Assembly (NCBI GenBank): GCA_017858515.1
Contig: JAFMBM010000034.1
Span: forward strand, 1 to 34,494
Length of the DNA stretch: 34,494 bases
Reading direction: 5' to 3'
From: Cryomorphaceae bacterium
GTDB lineage: Bacteria > Bacteroidota > Bacteroidia > Flavobacteriales > Schleiferiaceae
The position numbers were made by a program, and so were the translations under genes. This document shows, in pieces, positions 7,841-15,456 of this stretch. Numbering within the stretch: the stretch's first letter is position 1; every line of letters starts with the position of its first letter. Below the pieces are notes generated by a model, which had not been told where the DNA came from, searched no databases, and saw nothing but the letters and a program-made list of their open reading frames with translations.

Positions 7841-9027
7841 AAATGGGTTGAGGGCTTATCGATAGAGTAGGGTAAGTTAACATGAAAAGTAGTTCCTTTT
7901 TCCAACTCGCTGGTAGCATAAATTTTTCCCTTGTGAAGCAGCACAAATTCTTGAATTACGGCAAGAGCAACGCCTGTTCCTTCGGCGTTCATTATTGCAT
8001 TTTCTGATCTATAAAAAGGCTCAAAGATTCTCTTTAGTTCGTGAGAAGGAATTCCCATGCCCAAGTCAGAAACCTTTATTTGCAATTCATCGTCCAGATA
8101 CTCAATGTGCAATGCCACTGGATCTTTTTTTGAAGAATATTTTCCTGCATTGTCTAAAAGGCTAGAGAGAATGTATTGAATCATTTTGCGATCGCCCACA
8201 AAACTCCTTTCTTCGCCTTGTATCTCTAATTTAATTCTATTTTTTCCATAGGCTTCACCCAAACCTTCAATTACATCTTTTGAAAGCCCAACAATGTTGA
8301 GCTGAACGGGATTAAAGGGTTCTTGGCCATTGTTAATCTGCCTAAAGCGAACTATATCTCCAATGATCTCATTGAGTCTATTAACCTGATTTTGAAATTT
8401 GGCAAATACATCCAAGTATTTTTTGTCTAGCTTATCTTGCTTTGCCCATTTCTTTAAGATATCTGTTTGCATTTGTATAACGGCCAGCGGCGTTTTAATC
8501 TCATGAGAGGCAATTGCAAAGAGACTAGACCGCAGTTCGTTCACTTCTTTCTCCTTGGACCATGCACGAATGAGGTCTTCCATGAGAAGGACGCTTTCGG
8601 TTACATTTGAGTTAACCGATACTGCAAATTTTTCGTCAGATTCAGGAAACTCAATATTTTCAATCCATTTACTGCTAACCCAAACCACTTGGTCGTTCTT
8701 GCTTTTGAGCATCAATCGAATTTCTGTGTTCGGTCGATAGAGCATTTTTCGAAAGAGCTCTTCGGCCATATCTGAGTGAAATTCTTCAGCGATATAGTCG
8801 AAGAGTTCGTTTCCAAGAAGCTCTTCTGGCTTGTACCCAAGCATGTCCAATGAAGAATTCGATGCAAAAACAATCGATCGATCTTCTTGTCTATGAAGGC
8901 AGATTAAGTCAGTAGCATGAAGCTTCAAAATGTTGAAAAAAACATTTTCCAACTGATCGCTGGAATAGGGTTTCTTCTTCAATTTAGTTGAAGGCGGGTT
9001 TGCTATGGTTTCTTTCTCTGCCAACAA
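7837..9027 (-). CDS. PAS-domain sensor histidine kinase
   Basis: This is a 396-aa soluble kinase without membrane segments. A PAS sensor domain lies at about 25-150, with a HisKA domain whose H-box is ASHEIKTPL (His175). The ATPase domain has an N-box around Asn293 (LLDNAGKYSS), a G1 box DLGMGIP (321-327) and an F-box region FEPFYR. The G2 box reads EGTGVALAV where GxGLGLA is usual, so nucleotide binding may be altered. The start is TTG (9027, with a second TTG at 9024), since no ATG occurs before the middle of the PAS domain. It lies 11 nt after the LuxR-type regulator and overlaps the AraC-type regulator by 4 nt. The likely partners are the three regulators in the operon. Confidence 0.9.
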   Translation of the reverse strand: MLAEKETIANPPSTKLKKKPYSSDQLENVFFNILKLHATDLICLHRQEDRSIVFASNSSLDMLGYKPEELLGNELFDYIAEEFHSDMAEELFRKMLYRPNTEIRLMLKSKNDQVVWVSSKWIENIEFPESDEKFAVSVNSNVTESVLLMEDLIRAWSKEKEVNELRSSLFAIASHEIKTPLAVIQMQTDILKKWAKQDKLDKKYLDVFAKFQNQVNRLNEIIGDIVRFRQINNGQEPFNPVQLNIVGLSKDVIEGLGEAYGKNRIKLEIQGEERSFVGDRKMIQYILSSLLDNAGKYSSKKDPVALHIEYLDDELQIKVSDLGMGIPSHELKRIFEPFYRSENAIMNAEGTGVALAVIQEFVLLHKGKIYATSELEKGTTFHVNLPYSIDKPSTHL

Positions 9028-9038
9028 GCTTATGGGGG

Positions 9039-9656
9039 TTAAGAGAATAGATAATTTTTGGCGTAGTTGATCAGATCAACCAAGTTTCGCGCTTGCAGTT
9101 TATTCAGTAAGCGCTGTTTGTAGGTGCTTACGGTTTTGTCGCTGATTCCTAATTCCTCCGAAATGTCTTTATTGGATTTACCAATAGACAAAAGCTGCAA
9201 CACTTCGCTTTCACGTGTAGAAAGTTTGATTTTTCTAGCACGAATTTTTTCTTCGATTATGATCTTGTGAATCGACTCATCAAAGTGTAATTCTCCTTGG
9301 TAAACCGATTTAATGGCTTTAATCACCTCCCTTGGATCCGCTTCCTTATTTATATAACCCAATGCGCCCATTTTTCGAACGGTAGGTCCATATAAGTTTT
9401 CAGGATGCATTGAAAGAATAATGATTTTCAAATCAGGAAAATCATCTGCCAAACTTCGAAGAACAGTAATTCCGTTCATCTTTGGCATATCGATGTCAAG
9501 TAAAAGAATATCGGGATTAACCGCATCTAATAAGGCTGGCAGCTCATCTCCATCGACTGCCTCTCCTACTAGTTTTACCTCATCATCGAATTTTAAAAAA
9601 AGATCTAAACCTCTGCGAATGATCGCATGGTCATCTGCGATTACGATGTTTATCAT
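9039..9656 (-). CDS. NarL/FixJ-family response regulator
   Basis: This 205-aa protein has a receiver domain (1-120) with pocket Asp8-Asp9, phosphoacceptor Asp54 (LLLDIDMP) and Lys104. A LuxR-type helix-turn-helix follows at about 140-205 (LSTRESEVLQLL, then SDKTVSTYKQRLL). It is a predicted DNA-binding transcription regulator. It is the first gene of the minus-strand signalling operon. No clear TAnnTTTG promoter is seen in the 225-bp gap upstream. Confidence 0.92.
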   Translation of the reverse strand: MINIVIADDHAIIRRGLDLFLKFDDEVKLVGEAVDGDELPALLDAVNPDILLLDIDMPKMNGITVLRSLADDFPDLKIIILSMHPENLYGPTVRKMGALGYINKEADPREVIKAIKSVYQGELHFDESIHKIIIEEKIRARKIKLSTRESEVLQLLSIGKSNKDISEELGISDKTVSTYKQRLLNKLQARNLVDLINYAKNYLFS

Positions 9657-9881
9657 AATTTACGTAGTATAATTAGTTCCACTCCTTGCGCTAATGTACG
9701 TTTTGTAATAGAATATATGCAAGAGCAACAAAAAATATTGAACGGAGCCATCGAAAAGAACCAAAGCAACAAAGCATCTTATTATATTGCTTTCTGAATA
9801 AGTATGCTAAATCTCAGCTCAAACAGCAGCCTATCGCAGACTGTTTTTGTTATGATGGTTTTTATTTTCAAACCTTAATAT
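9657..9881. other. Divergent intergenic region of the signalling block
   Basis: This AT-rich gap separates the LuxR-type regulator from the plus-strand kinase. No exact TAnnTTTG element is found on either strand. A weak hairpin (AAACAG 9821-9826 pairing with CTGTTT 9841-9846, then more T) lies about 30 nt before the plus-strand kinase and could attenuate it. Nothing else is recognised. Confidence 0.3.
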
Positions 9882-10712
9882 ATGTTTCTAACTATTTTAT
9901 TACTGTCGTCTTTTACCGTCATACTTGTGGTAGTAATTTATTCTATCCGACTAAAAAGGAAGCTAGACATCGTAAGAGCCGAGCGATTGAAGGTGGAATT
10001 GGAAAGAGATAATATGGCTGAAAAGTCATTCAGACAATCGAAACTCCTGGCGCTCTTAACCCATCACATTATGGGTCCTCTTAATTACAATCATAAGATG
10101 ATTGAGCTAATGGTAGAAAGACCTGATAAAATTAATCCAGAAGAAGGTCAAGTTCATTTGAACTTGATTGCCCAAAGTCTGGGCGAAATGCAGTACACAC
10201 TGAGTCAATTAATGGATTGGGCCAAAGCGCAACACGGCCACAAAAGGGGTAGCATAGAAGATCATCCTTTGATAGATCTATTTGAAAATGAACTTGAATT
10301 TATTCGTCCACAGGCGAATTGGAAGTCCTTAGAAATTTCCATTGAATGCAATCCTTCTTGGGTGATAAAGACCGATTCAATGGTCTTTCATTTAGTCTTT
10401 CAGAATTTGCTTTCCAATGCGATTAAGTTTTCAAAAAAGGGAAGTAAACTGCAATTATTGGCACTACTGGATGAGTCTTATTTAAAGGTGGGTGTAAAAG
10501 ATGAGGCGGGAGGTGTAGAGCCCGAGATTGCTAAAAAGATATTTTCCAAGTCCAACCATCTTCCAGCCAAGGGTACAGAAAATGAGATTGGATCGGGTAT
10601 GGGTCTTTTATTGGCCCAAGACCTTGCTGAAAGTCACGGATTAGCGATTGAGTTGGAAACAGATAGCAATGGTAGTTTTTTTTACTTGCGAGTTAAACTC
10701 GAAGATGAGTAG
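9882..10712 (+). CDS. Membrane-anchored histidine kinase with atypical H-box
   Basis: One transmembrane helix (about 2-22) is followed by a coiled-coil linker, a dimerisation/phosphotransfer region and an ATPase domain; total 276 aa. There is no recognisable sensor domain. The H-box reads LTHHIMGPLNYNH: His61 aligns with the phosphoacceptor, the next residue is His62 instead of the usual Glu or Asp, and the Pro is kept. The N-box is FQNLLSNAIKFS. The first glycine box is DEAGGV (usually DxGxG) and the second is GSGMGLLLA. It is transcribed away from the four-gene signalling operon. Its 3' end overlaps the end of nadE by 20 nt in the convergent direction. Confidence 0.85.
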   Translation: MFLTILLLSSFTVILVVVIYSIRLKRKLDIVRAERLKVELERDNMAEKSFRQSKLLALLTHHIMGPLNYNHKMIELMVERPDKINPEEGQVHLNLIAQSLGEMQYTLSQLMDWAKAQHGHKRGSIEDHPLIDLFENELEFIRPQANWKSLEISIECNPSWVIKTDSMVFHLVFQNLLSNAIKFSKKGSKLQLLALLDESYLKVGVKDEAGGVEPEIAKKIFSKSNHLPAKGTENEIGSGMGLLLAQDLAESHGLAIELETDSNGSFFYLRVKLEDE

Positions 10713-11508
10713 GAAGCTGACAGACAGGGATGGGTTGCATTTTGTGCTGATTGGCTTTATTGAGTCGAGTAAAGATCTCCATCACTTCCAATTCTCTTCC
10801 TTCTAAACCCTCGGTACCCAGCTCGTTTTCATGTCTTTCCATTGCCCATTCCAGCTCGGGATAACTGGCTCCAATTTGGTCTTCGTCTGTTCGGTCATCT
10901 CCCCATAAGCCATCGGTTGGAGGCGCTACCAATATGCTTTTTGGAACCCCAATTTCAGCCGCTAATTGAAAAACTTCTGTCTTGGTTAAGTCGGCAATCG
11001 GACTAAGATCTACTCCGCCATCACCGTACTTCGTGTAGAAACCTACGCCAAAGTCTTCCACCTTGTTACCCGTGCCAGCTACTAGGCGTTTGTCTGCTCC
11101 TGCTAAGAAATAAAGGCAGGTCATTCGAAGTCTTGCCCGAGTATTGACTTTTGCCATTTCTGTTAGTTCGTGATTTAAACCTTTTGGAAATTTGGTCAGT
11201 AAGAGCTCAAAGCTTGGACTAAGGTCTATCTCATGATACGATAAAGTGTCTGGATATGCCTTCTTGAGATTTTCAATATGCTCATTTGCACGACCTACCT
11301 GAGATGCTGCCTGATGGATAGGCATAGACACACAAAGGGTTGGAAGCCCCGTACGAGCGCACAAGCTGGAAGTTAAAGCAGAGTCTACACCCCCACTAAT
11401 TCCCACTACAAAACCATTCATACCGGCATTAAAAGCATAGGATTTAAGCCAATCCACAATATAATCGATGGTTTGATCTGGCTTCAGGCCGTTCTTCTTT
11501 GCATTCAT
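10693..11508 (-). CDS. nadE: NAD+ synthetase
   Basis: This enzyme converts deaminated NAD (NaAD) to NAD with ATP, the last step of NAD synthesis. The ATP-pyrophosphatase loop SGGVDSA (38-44) is present, as are the conserved stretches around GTGNKVEDFGVGFYTKYGDG and the helix start LTKTEVFQLA. The length of 271 aa and lack of a glutaminase domain indicate the ammonia-dependent form. ATG 11508 overlaps the stop of the secreted-protein gene (ATGA), so it is co-translated with an envelope protein. In my recollection gldB and gldC neighbour nadE in other flavobacteria, and they do so here on the opposite strand. Confidence 0.95.
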   Translation of the reverse strand: MNAKKNGLKPDQTIDYIVDWLKSYAFNAGMNGFVVGISGGVDSALTSSLCARTGLPTLCVSMPIHQAASQVGRANEHIENLKKAYPDTLSYHEIDLSPSFELLLTKFPKGLNHELTEMAKVNTRARLRMTCLYFLAGADKRLVAGTGNKVEDFGVGFYTKYGDGGVDLSPIADLTKTEVFQLAAEIGVPKSILVAPPTDGLWGDDRTDEDQIGASYPELEWAMERHENELGTEGLEGRELEVMEIFTRLNKANQHKMQPIPVCQLPTHLRV

Positions 11509-11933
11509 TCTTCTTGTAATAACCAGATTTCGAGATCTTTTATGAAAGCAGCTAACTCAAGTTTACTCATGGGTTTGAATTCGCCCTGTCTATGTTTTAC
11601 GTCAATTTTCGTGTGATAATCGGTTGCAGGTACAATTCGGAACTGCAATTTTCCGGCTTGAGAGGCCATTTCTTCTTCTCTCTTCCGGCTGATTTTGTGT
11701 TTGCTCTCTTTGCCTCCTGAACTGGCTTGAGATTTTTGATTCTCAGAATAATGCAGTGGTGCCATCCACCGATACATTTTTTTGTAAACGGTATTGTATG
11801 ATTTGCTTACTACAATAGAATGCCAGTTGTAATCTACTCCTTCTTTAGTTTGCCCGAGAACTGTTGCTTGGAGGCAAAAAATGGCAATGATGAAGGTGAA
11901 AATAGAAGACCTATGTCGAAAGCTAGAGTTCAT
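11505..11933 (-). CDS. Small secreted or periplasmic protein, unknown
   Basis: This 142-aa protein has an N-terminal signal peptide: basic start NSSFRHRSS, hydrophobic FTFIIAIFCLQATVLG, with likely cleavage near GQ. The mature part is highly basic and charged, with a Lys/Glu-rich segment in the middle (about 68-90) and no cysteine. I recognise no family. The start codon overlaps the stop of the outer-membrane protein gene (TAATG), and its stop overlaps the nadE start. It is therefore an integral member of this operon. Confidence 0.75.
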   Translation of the reverse strand: MNSSFRHRSSIFTFIIAIFCLQATVLGQTKEGVDYNWHSIVVSKSYNTVYKKMYRWMAPLHYSENQKSQASSGGKESKHKISRKREEEMASQAGKLQFRIVPATDYHTKIDVKHRQGEFKPMSKLELAAFIKDLEIWLLQEE

Positions 11934-12568
11934 TAGAACATAAAACCGAGGTTAAATACTATACTTTGAAGTCGGAAATTGTCTCTTTTTCCCACCCACT
12001 GGCTTTCTTGCAAGGCATCGGATAAGCCTATCATATAGTCAATTCCAAAGAAGACAGCAGATCCACCGTCTATGGCATACTCTGCGCCTGCACCAACGAG
12101 AAAGTTCACTTGTGCTGGGGTGAAGAAATGATCTGGGAGATCCGCATCAAGGGGTTCTGGGTTTAGATTAACGGTTTCTTTTGTACGGAAGGTAAAGGTG
12201 CCTCCGAATTTGGCGTAGTAACTCATTCGATCAAATTGGGCCGTTTTGAGTTTGAAATAGGCTGGTATCTCAATCATGCTGATTTTATACTCTCCAAGGG
12301 TATCGCTTAGATTAATACTTCCTCCCCGAGTGGCGTAGTTAATTCCAGACGAAAAAGCGTAACGCTCGGAAAAGAAATAGTCGGCAACCATTCCAAATCC
12401 AAACAGAAATTTACCACCTGTAGTGGCGTTATCTGAGTTGGTAGTAAACCAGTTGCTGGCTGGAATGACCTGAAGACCAAGTTTAAACTCTTGCGCTCGA
12501 AGGTTCTTTGGGCTTGTGAACAATGCAAGGGTTAGAATTAATAAGATAGAAAGTTTAGTTTTAATCAT
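11933..12568 (-). CDS. Outer-membrane beta-barrel protein
   Basis: This 211-aa protein has a Sec signal peptide (MIKTKLSILLILTLALF, cleavage near AQ). The rest has alternating hydrophobic and aromatic strands and ends in FNLGFMF, a terminal aromatic residue typical of barrel proteins. It resembles the PorT/OmpA-barrel-like families of Bacteroidota. ATG 12568 was preferred to the open TTG at 12706, because only the ATG gives a signal peptide at the N-terminus and because a promoter box lies at 12587-12594. It heads an operon with the small secreted protein and nadE. Confidence 0.8.
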   Translation of the reverse strand: MIKTKLSILLILTLALFTSPKNLRAQEFKLGLQVIPASNWFTTNSDNATTGGKFLFGFGMVADYFFSERYAFSSGINYATRGGSINLSDTLGEYKISMIEIPAYFKLKTAQFDRMSYYAKFGGTFTFRTKETVNLNPEPLDADLPDHFFTPAQVNFLVGAGAEYAIDGGSAVFFGIDYMIGLSDALQESQWVGKRDNFRLQSIVFNLGFMF

Positions 12569-12586
12569 AATGAAGTTAATTTTGAC

Positions 12587-12594
12587 CAAAAGTA
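12587..12594 (-). promoter_or_regulatory. -7 promoter element of the barrel-secreted-nadE operon
   Basis: TACTTTTG on the minus strand matches TAnnTTTG and ends 19 nt before the ATG at 12568. No clear -33 box is seen. It lies in the region where gldB starts in the other direction. Confidence 0.4.
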
Positions 12595-12599
12595 GAGAT

Positions 12600-13577
12600 A
12601 TGTCGGCAGCATCCTTCCGACTTTTATTGGGAATTTGTTTTTTATTTCTTTTACAAGCTTGTAAAAACGATCCATTTGAGGTTTCTCTTGATTCGGTAGA
12701 CAGCAAGGTGGAAGTTAAAAGGTTTGATCAGGCTTTCTTCGATTGCGATCGAAAGAACCCGGATACCTGCATTTTTACCTTGAAAAGCGAGTTCAGTCCC
12801 TTCTTTCAACAAGGTGATCGAAGATTTTGGCGGCTACAACGAAATGATTCGCTTTTAAACTCCTTATCAAGAAAAGCCAAGACGATTGAAGATCAGTTCG
12901 AAGATGCCTTGGAATTGGCAGTAGATGTCTTGAAGCGCTATAAGTACTATTACCCTAAGGCGCCAAACCACACAGTATATACCTATTTGTCACCGCTCGA
13001 CTTTGAATTTCCTCTCTTTATAGCGGATTCACTCGTATTTATTGCTTTAGACCAGTATTTATCTTCTACAAGCACTTTCTATGCTTCCCGTCCTTCTTAT
13101 CAGTCTTTCAGGAAAGACAGCAAATTTATTTCTCTCGATCTAGCCGAAGAATTGGCCAGAATGCACAATCTTAGAAACCAAGATACCCGCGACTTACTTT
13201 CTGATATGATTTACGAAGGAAAGCTAGTGTATATGTCTCGAGCTTTGGAGCCCTACAGATCGGAGAATGATTATTTGCGGTATTCAAAAGAGGATTGGGA
13301 ATTTTGCATGGCCAATGAGGCAGACATATGGTCTTATCTAATTGAACAGAATTTATTGTTTAGCAGCGATGAGGATGTAAAGAGAAGGTTGATCTTACCA
13401 GCGCCTTTTTCTAAGTTCTATTTACCCATCGATGCCGAGAGCCCTGGAGAAATTGGGCGATGGGTTGGATATAGGATTATATGTTCATTGATGGAGAATG
13501 AAGATATGAGTCTTCAGGAGATGATGCAGCTGAAAGATGCTCGATGGATATTAAAAAATGCCCGATACAAGCCATGA
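12600..13577 (+). CDS. gldB: Gliding motility lipoprotein GldB
   Basis: GldB is an envelope lipoprotein of Bacteroidota needed for gliding and assembly of the type IX secretion/gliding machinery; its mechanism is unknown. From ATG 12600 the N-terminus is a lipoprotein signal with lipobox LLQAC (Cys21), followed by conserved-looking text such as VEVKRFDQAFF near residues 38-48. Length from this start is 325 aa. An in-frame ATG at 12570 would give 335 aa and a longer n-region; I cannot exclude it. The last base pairs overlap gldC (ATGA). Family assignment rests on sequence character plus the gldC and nadE neighbours. Confidence 0.88.
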   Translation: MSAASFRLLLGICFLFLLQACKNDPFEVSLDSVDSKVEVKRFDQAFFDCDRKNPDTCIFTLKSEFSPFFQQGDRRFWRLQRNDSLLNSLSRKAKTIEDQFEDALELAVDVLKRYKYYYPKAPNHTVYTYLSPLDFEFPLFIADSLVFIALDQYLSSTSTFYASRPSYQSFRKDSKFISLDLAEELARMHNLRNQDTRDLLSDMIYEGKLVYMSRALEPYRSENDYLRYSKEDWEFCMANEADIWSYLIEQNLLFSSDEDVKRRLILPAPFSKFYLPIDAESPGEIGRWVGYRIICSLMENEDMSLQEMMQLKDARWILKNARYKP

Positions 13578-13912
13578 CAAAAAGAACAGATATTGCCCTT
13601 AGGATCGATTTAGATGAGAACAAAGTGCCTGAAACCATCTTTTGGGATGCACCGGATGGAGGTGTGAAAAATGAGGAGGCCTCAGCTGTTTTTCTTTCCA
13701 TCTGGGATCCAAAGGCCAAGGATACCTTGCGAATAGATCTATGGACTAAAGAAATGCCGGTAGACGATATGAAGCGCTTTTTGCATCAGACACTCCTGAG
13801 TATGGCTGATACCCTAGAGCGCGCTACAAACCAAGAGGAAATGGCCATAGATATGCGCGATTTCGCCAAGTACTATGCCGAAAAATTAGATCTGATTAAA
13901 AAGAAAGCTTAG
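13574..13912 (+). CDS. gldC: Gliding motility protein GldC
   Basis: This small cytoplasmic protein (112 aa) is found beside gldB throughout Bacteroidota. The N-terminal stretch DIALRIDLDENKVPETIFWD followed by APDGG is characteristic. Its exact role is unknown; it is linked to gliding motility and type IX secretion. The start at ATG 13574 overlaps the gldB stop by 4 nt; a longer frame from 13544 would run 34 nt into gldB. The stop overlaps the end of engB by 3 bp in the convergent direction. Confidence 0.9.
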   Translation: MTKRTDIALRIDLDENKVPETIFWDAPDGGVKNEEASAVFLSIWDPKAKDTLRIDLWTKEMPVDDMKRFLHQTLLSMADTLERATNQEEMAIDMRDFAKYYAEKLDLIKKKA

Positions 13913-14520
13913 AAACGATCTTTCAAGGCTTCGTTCCAATGTTTTATGTAGCCGATAATATCTTCTTTACCTAGGTTGGAAGTAGACGAACTTATAAACA
14001 TGGTGGGCAATTCTTCCCAGTGTTTCAACATGCTTTTGTCAAAAGTTGCCCTATTCTTTTGAAGAGCAGAGGAAGAAAGTTTATCTATTTTGGTAAAGAC
14101 GATGCAGAATGATAAACCTGTTTCGGCTAAGTATTCCATAAACTCTTGATCGTTCTTTTGAAGATCGTGCCTACTGTCTATGAGTACAAATAGGCTAACA
14201 AGGTTATCGCGATTTTCGCAATAATCTTTAATTAATTTTTGGAAAGAGCTTCTTTGCTCCTTAGAAACGCCAGCATAGCCGTATCCAGGCAAATCGACCA
14301 AATACCATTCTTTGTTGATTGCAAAGTGATTGATCAGCTGTGTTTTGCCGGGTTTTCCAGAAATTTTCGCTAGATTTTTTCTACCCGTAAGCATATTGAT
14401 CAACGAGGATTTACCCACATTAGACCTACCAATGAAGGCATACTCTGGCTTATCGTTGGGAGGGCACTGAGTATAATCTGAGCTACTTTTTAGAAACTCT
14501 GCTTGAATGCTCTGTATCAC
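13909..14520 (-). CDS. engB: Ribosome-biogenesis GTPase EngB/YihA
   Basis: This GTPase assists assembly of the large ribosomal subunit. The 203-aa protein has G1 GRSNVGKS (31-38), the G2 region with the PGKTQ stretch (about 57-61), G3 DLPG (76-79) and G4 TKID (143-146). The start codon is GTG (14520), and GTGA overlaps the stop of the alpha/beta hydrolase gene, so translation is coupled. A hydrolase plus engB upstream of mraZ is, as I recall, a common Bacteroidota arrangement. Confidence 0.94.
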   Translation of the reverse strand: MIQSIQAEFLKSSSDYTQCPPNDKPEYAFIGRSNVGKSSLINMLTGRKNLAKISGKPGKTQLINHFAINKEWYLVDLPGYGYAGVSKEQRSSFQKLIKDYCENRDNLVSLFVLIDSRHDLQKNDQEFMEYLAETGLSFCIVFTKIDKLSSSALQKNRATFDKSMLKHWEELPTMFISSSTSNLGKEDIIGYIKHWNEALKDRF

Positions 14521-15281
14521 CCTACTCTACGCTTGAGGAAATCGTATAAAATTTCGTTGAATTTATCGGGTCTTTCCATCATGGCTGCATGCCCACACTC
14601 TTCTACCCAATTGAGCTCAGAATCAGGGAGTAATTCGTGAAACTTAACCGCAACATCTGGAGGAGTAACGGCATCCTGCCGCCCCCAAATCAGGCAAATT
14701 GGCATTTTTAAATGCGGTAAATCGGGAGCCATATTATGGCGAATGGCCGATTTAGAAAAGGCAAGAGTTCGGATAACCCGATTGCGATCGTTTACACTAG
14801 CAAAAACTTCATCTACCAATTCTTTGGTAGCCACCGCTTTGTTGTAGAAGACGTCTTCCGTCTTCCTTTTTATATATTCATAATCGCCTCTTCTCGGAAA
14901 ACTATCTCCAAAGGCGTTTTCATAAAGCCCAGAACTTCCGGTGAGAACCAAAGAATTTACACGTTCTGGATGATTTTTGGAGTATACCAAACCAACATGA
15001 CCTCCTAAGGAATTTCCTAAAAGGGTAATGTTTGTTAAGTTCTTGTACTTAAAAAAACTTTCCAAATATTTTGAAAGGCTATTTATGTGCGTCTTAATAA
15101 GGGGAAGAGTATACATGGGCATTTCTGGTAAAATGACCCTATATCCTTTCTCCGTAAAAAATTCATAAACGCTATCGAAATTGCTTAGGCCACCCATCAA
15201 TCCGTGCAAGAGAACAATGGGATGACCCGTGCCTCCTTCTACGTAACTGAATCCGCCTTCCTCTTTCCTTTCCGCTAACAT
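14517..15281 (-). CDS. Alpha/beta-fold hydrolase
   Basis: The 254-aa protein has the classic fold markers: oxyanion stretch LLHGLMGG (24-31), nucleophile elbow GNSLGG with Ser91, Asp203 in WGRQDAVTPP, and His231 in ECGHAAMMER. The catalytic triad Ser91-Asp203-His231 is thus complete. There is no signal peptide, so it is probably cytoplasmic. The substrate cannot be read from the sequence. It is the first gene of a two-gene unit with engB (4-nt overlap) and is divergent from mraZ. Confidence 0.9.
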   Translation of the reverse strand: MLAERKEEGGFSYVEGGTGHPIVLLHGLMGGLSNFDSVYEFFTEKGYRVILPEMPMYTLPLIKTHINSLSKYLESFFKYKNLTNITLLGNSLGGHVGLVYSKNHPERVNSLVLTGSSGLYENAFGDSFPRRGDYEYIKRKTEDVFYNKAVATKELVDEVFASVNDRNRVIRTLAFSKSAIRHNMAPDLPHLKMPICLIWGRQDAVTPPDVAVKFHELLPDSELNWVEECGHAAMMERPDKFNEILYDFLKRRVG

Positions 15282-15302
15282 TTCTATAATAGGTTAAGTT
15301 GT

Positions 15303-15336
15303 CAAATATAAGAATGCTTCAATTAAGATTTTCAAA
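15303..15336 (-). promoter_or_regulatory. Promoter for hydrolase-engB
   Basis: On the minus strand a -33 TTTG (15333-15336) and a -7 TATATTTG (15303-15310) are 22 nt apart. The -7 box ends 22 nt before the hydrolase ATG. Both boxes match the Bacteroidota consensus. Confidence 0.5.
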
Positions 15337-15383
15337 GCCTTTCGGATTCCTTATAGAATGAATTTTTTTCCCCTTTTTTCAAC

Positions 15384-15413
15384 AATGTGGTAAGAAGTGG
15401 GAAAAAGTGGTGA
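15384..15413 (+). promoter_or_regulatory. Probable MraZ operator, three 10-bp-spaced GTGG boxes
   Basis: GTGG occurs at 15387-15390, 15397-15400 and 15407-15410, in the contexts AATGTGGTAA, GAAGTGGGAA and AAAGTGGTGA, exactly one helical turn apart. MraZ proteins bind direct repeats of short G-rich boxes (TGGG or AAAGTG-like) with 10-bp spacing upstream of their own operon. The repeat ends 10 bp before the -7 box of the mraZ promoter and occupies its -33 region, so binding would repress or otherwise modulate transcription. Confidence 0.7.
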
Positions 15414-15422
15414 GATTTGCCA

Positions 15423-15430
15423 TAGATTTG
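15423..15430 (+). promoter_or_regulatory. -7 promoter element of the dcw operon
   Basis: TAGATTTG matches TAnnTTTG and ends 27 nt before the mraZ ATG. No TTTG is found at the -33 position, which is filled by the GTGG boxes. A purine-rich AGGGGAG ribosome-binding site follows, 6 nt before the ATG. Confidence 0.55.
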
Positions 15431-15456
15431 ATGTGAATTCCAAAAGGGGAGAATAA

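Noticed and set aside
12569..12706. N-terminal extension of the barrel protein
   Set aside because: It starts with TTG, buries the signal peptide at residue 47 and covers the promoter and gldB start.
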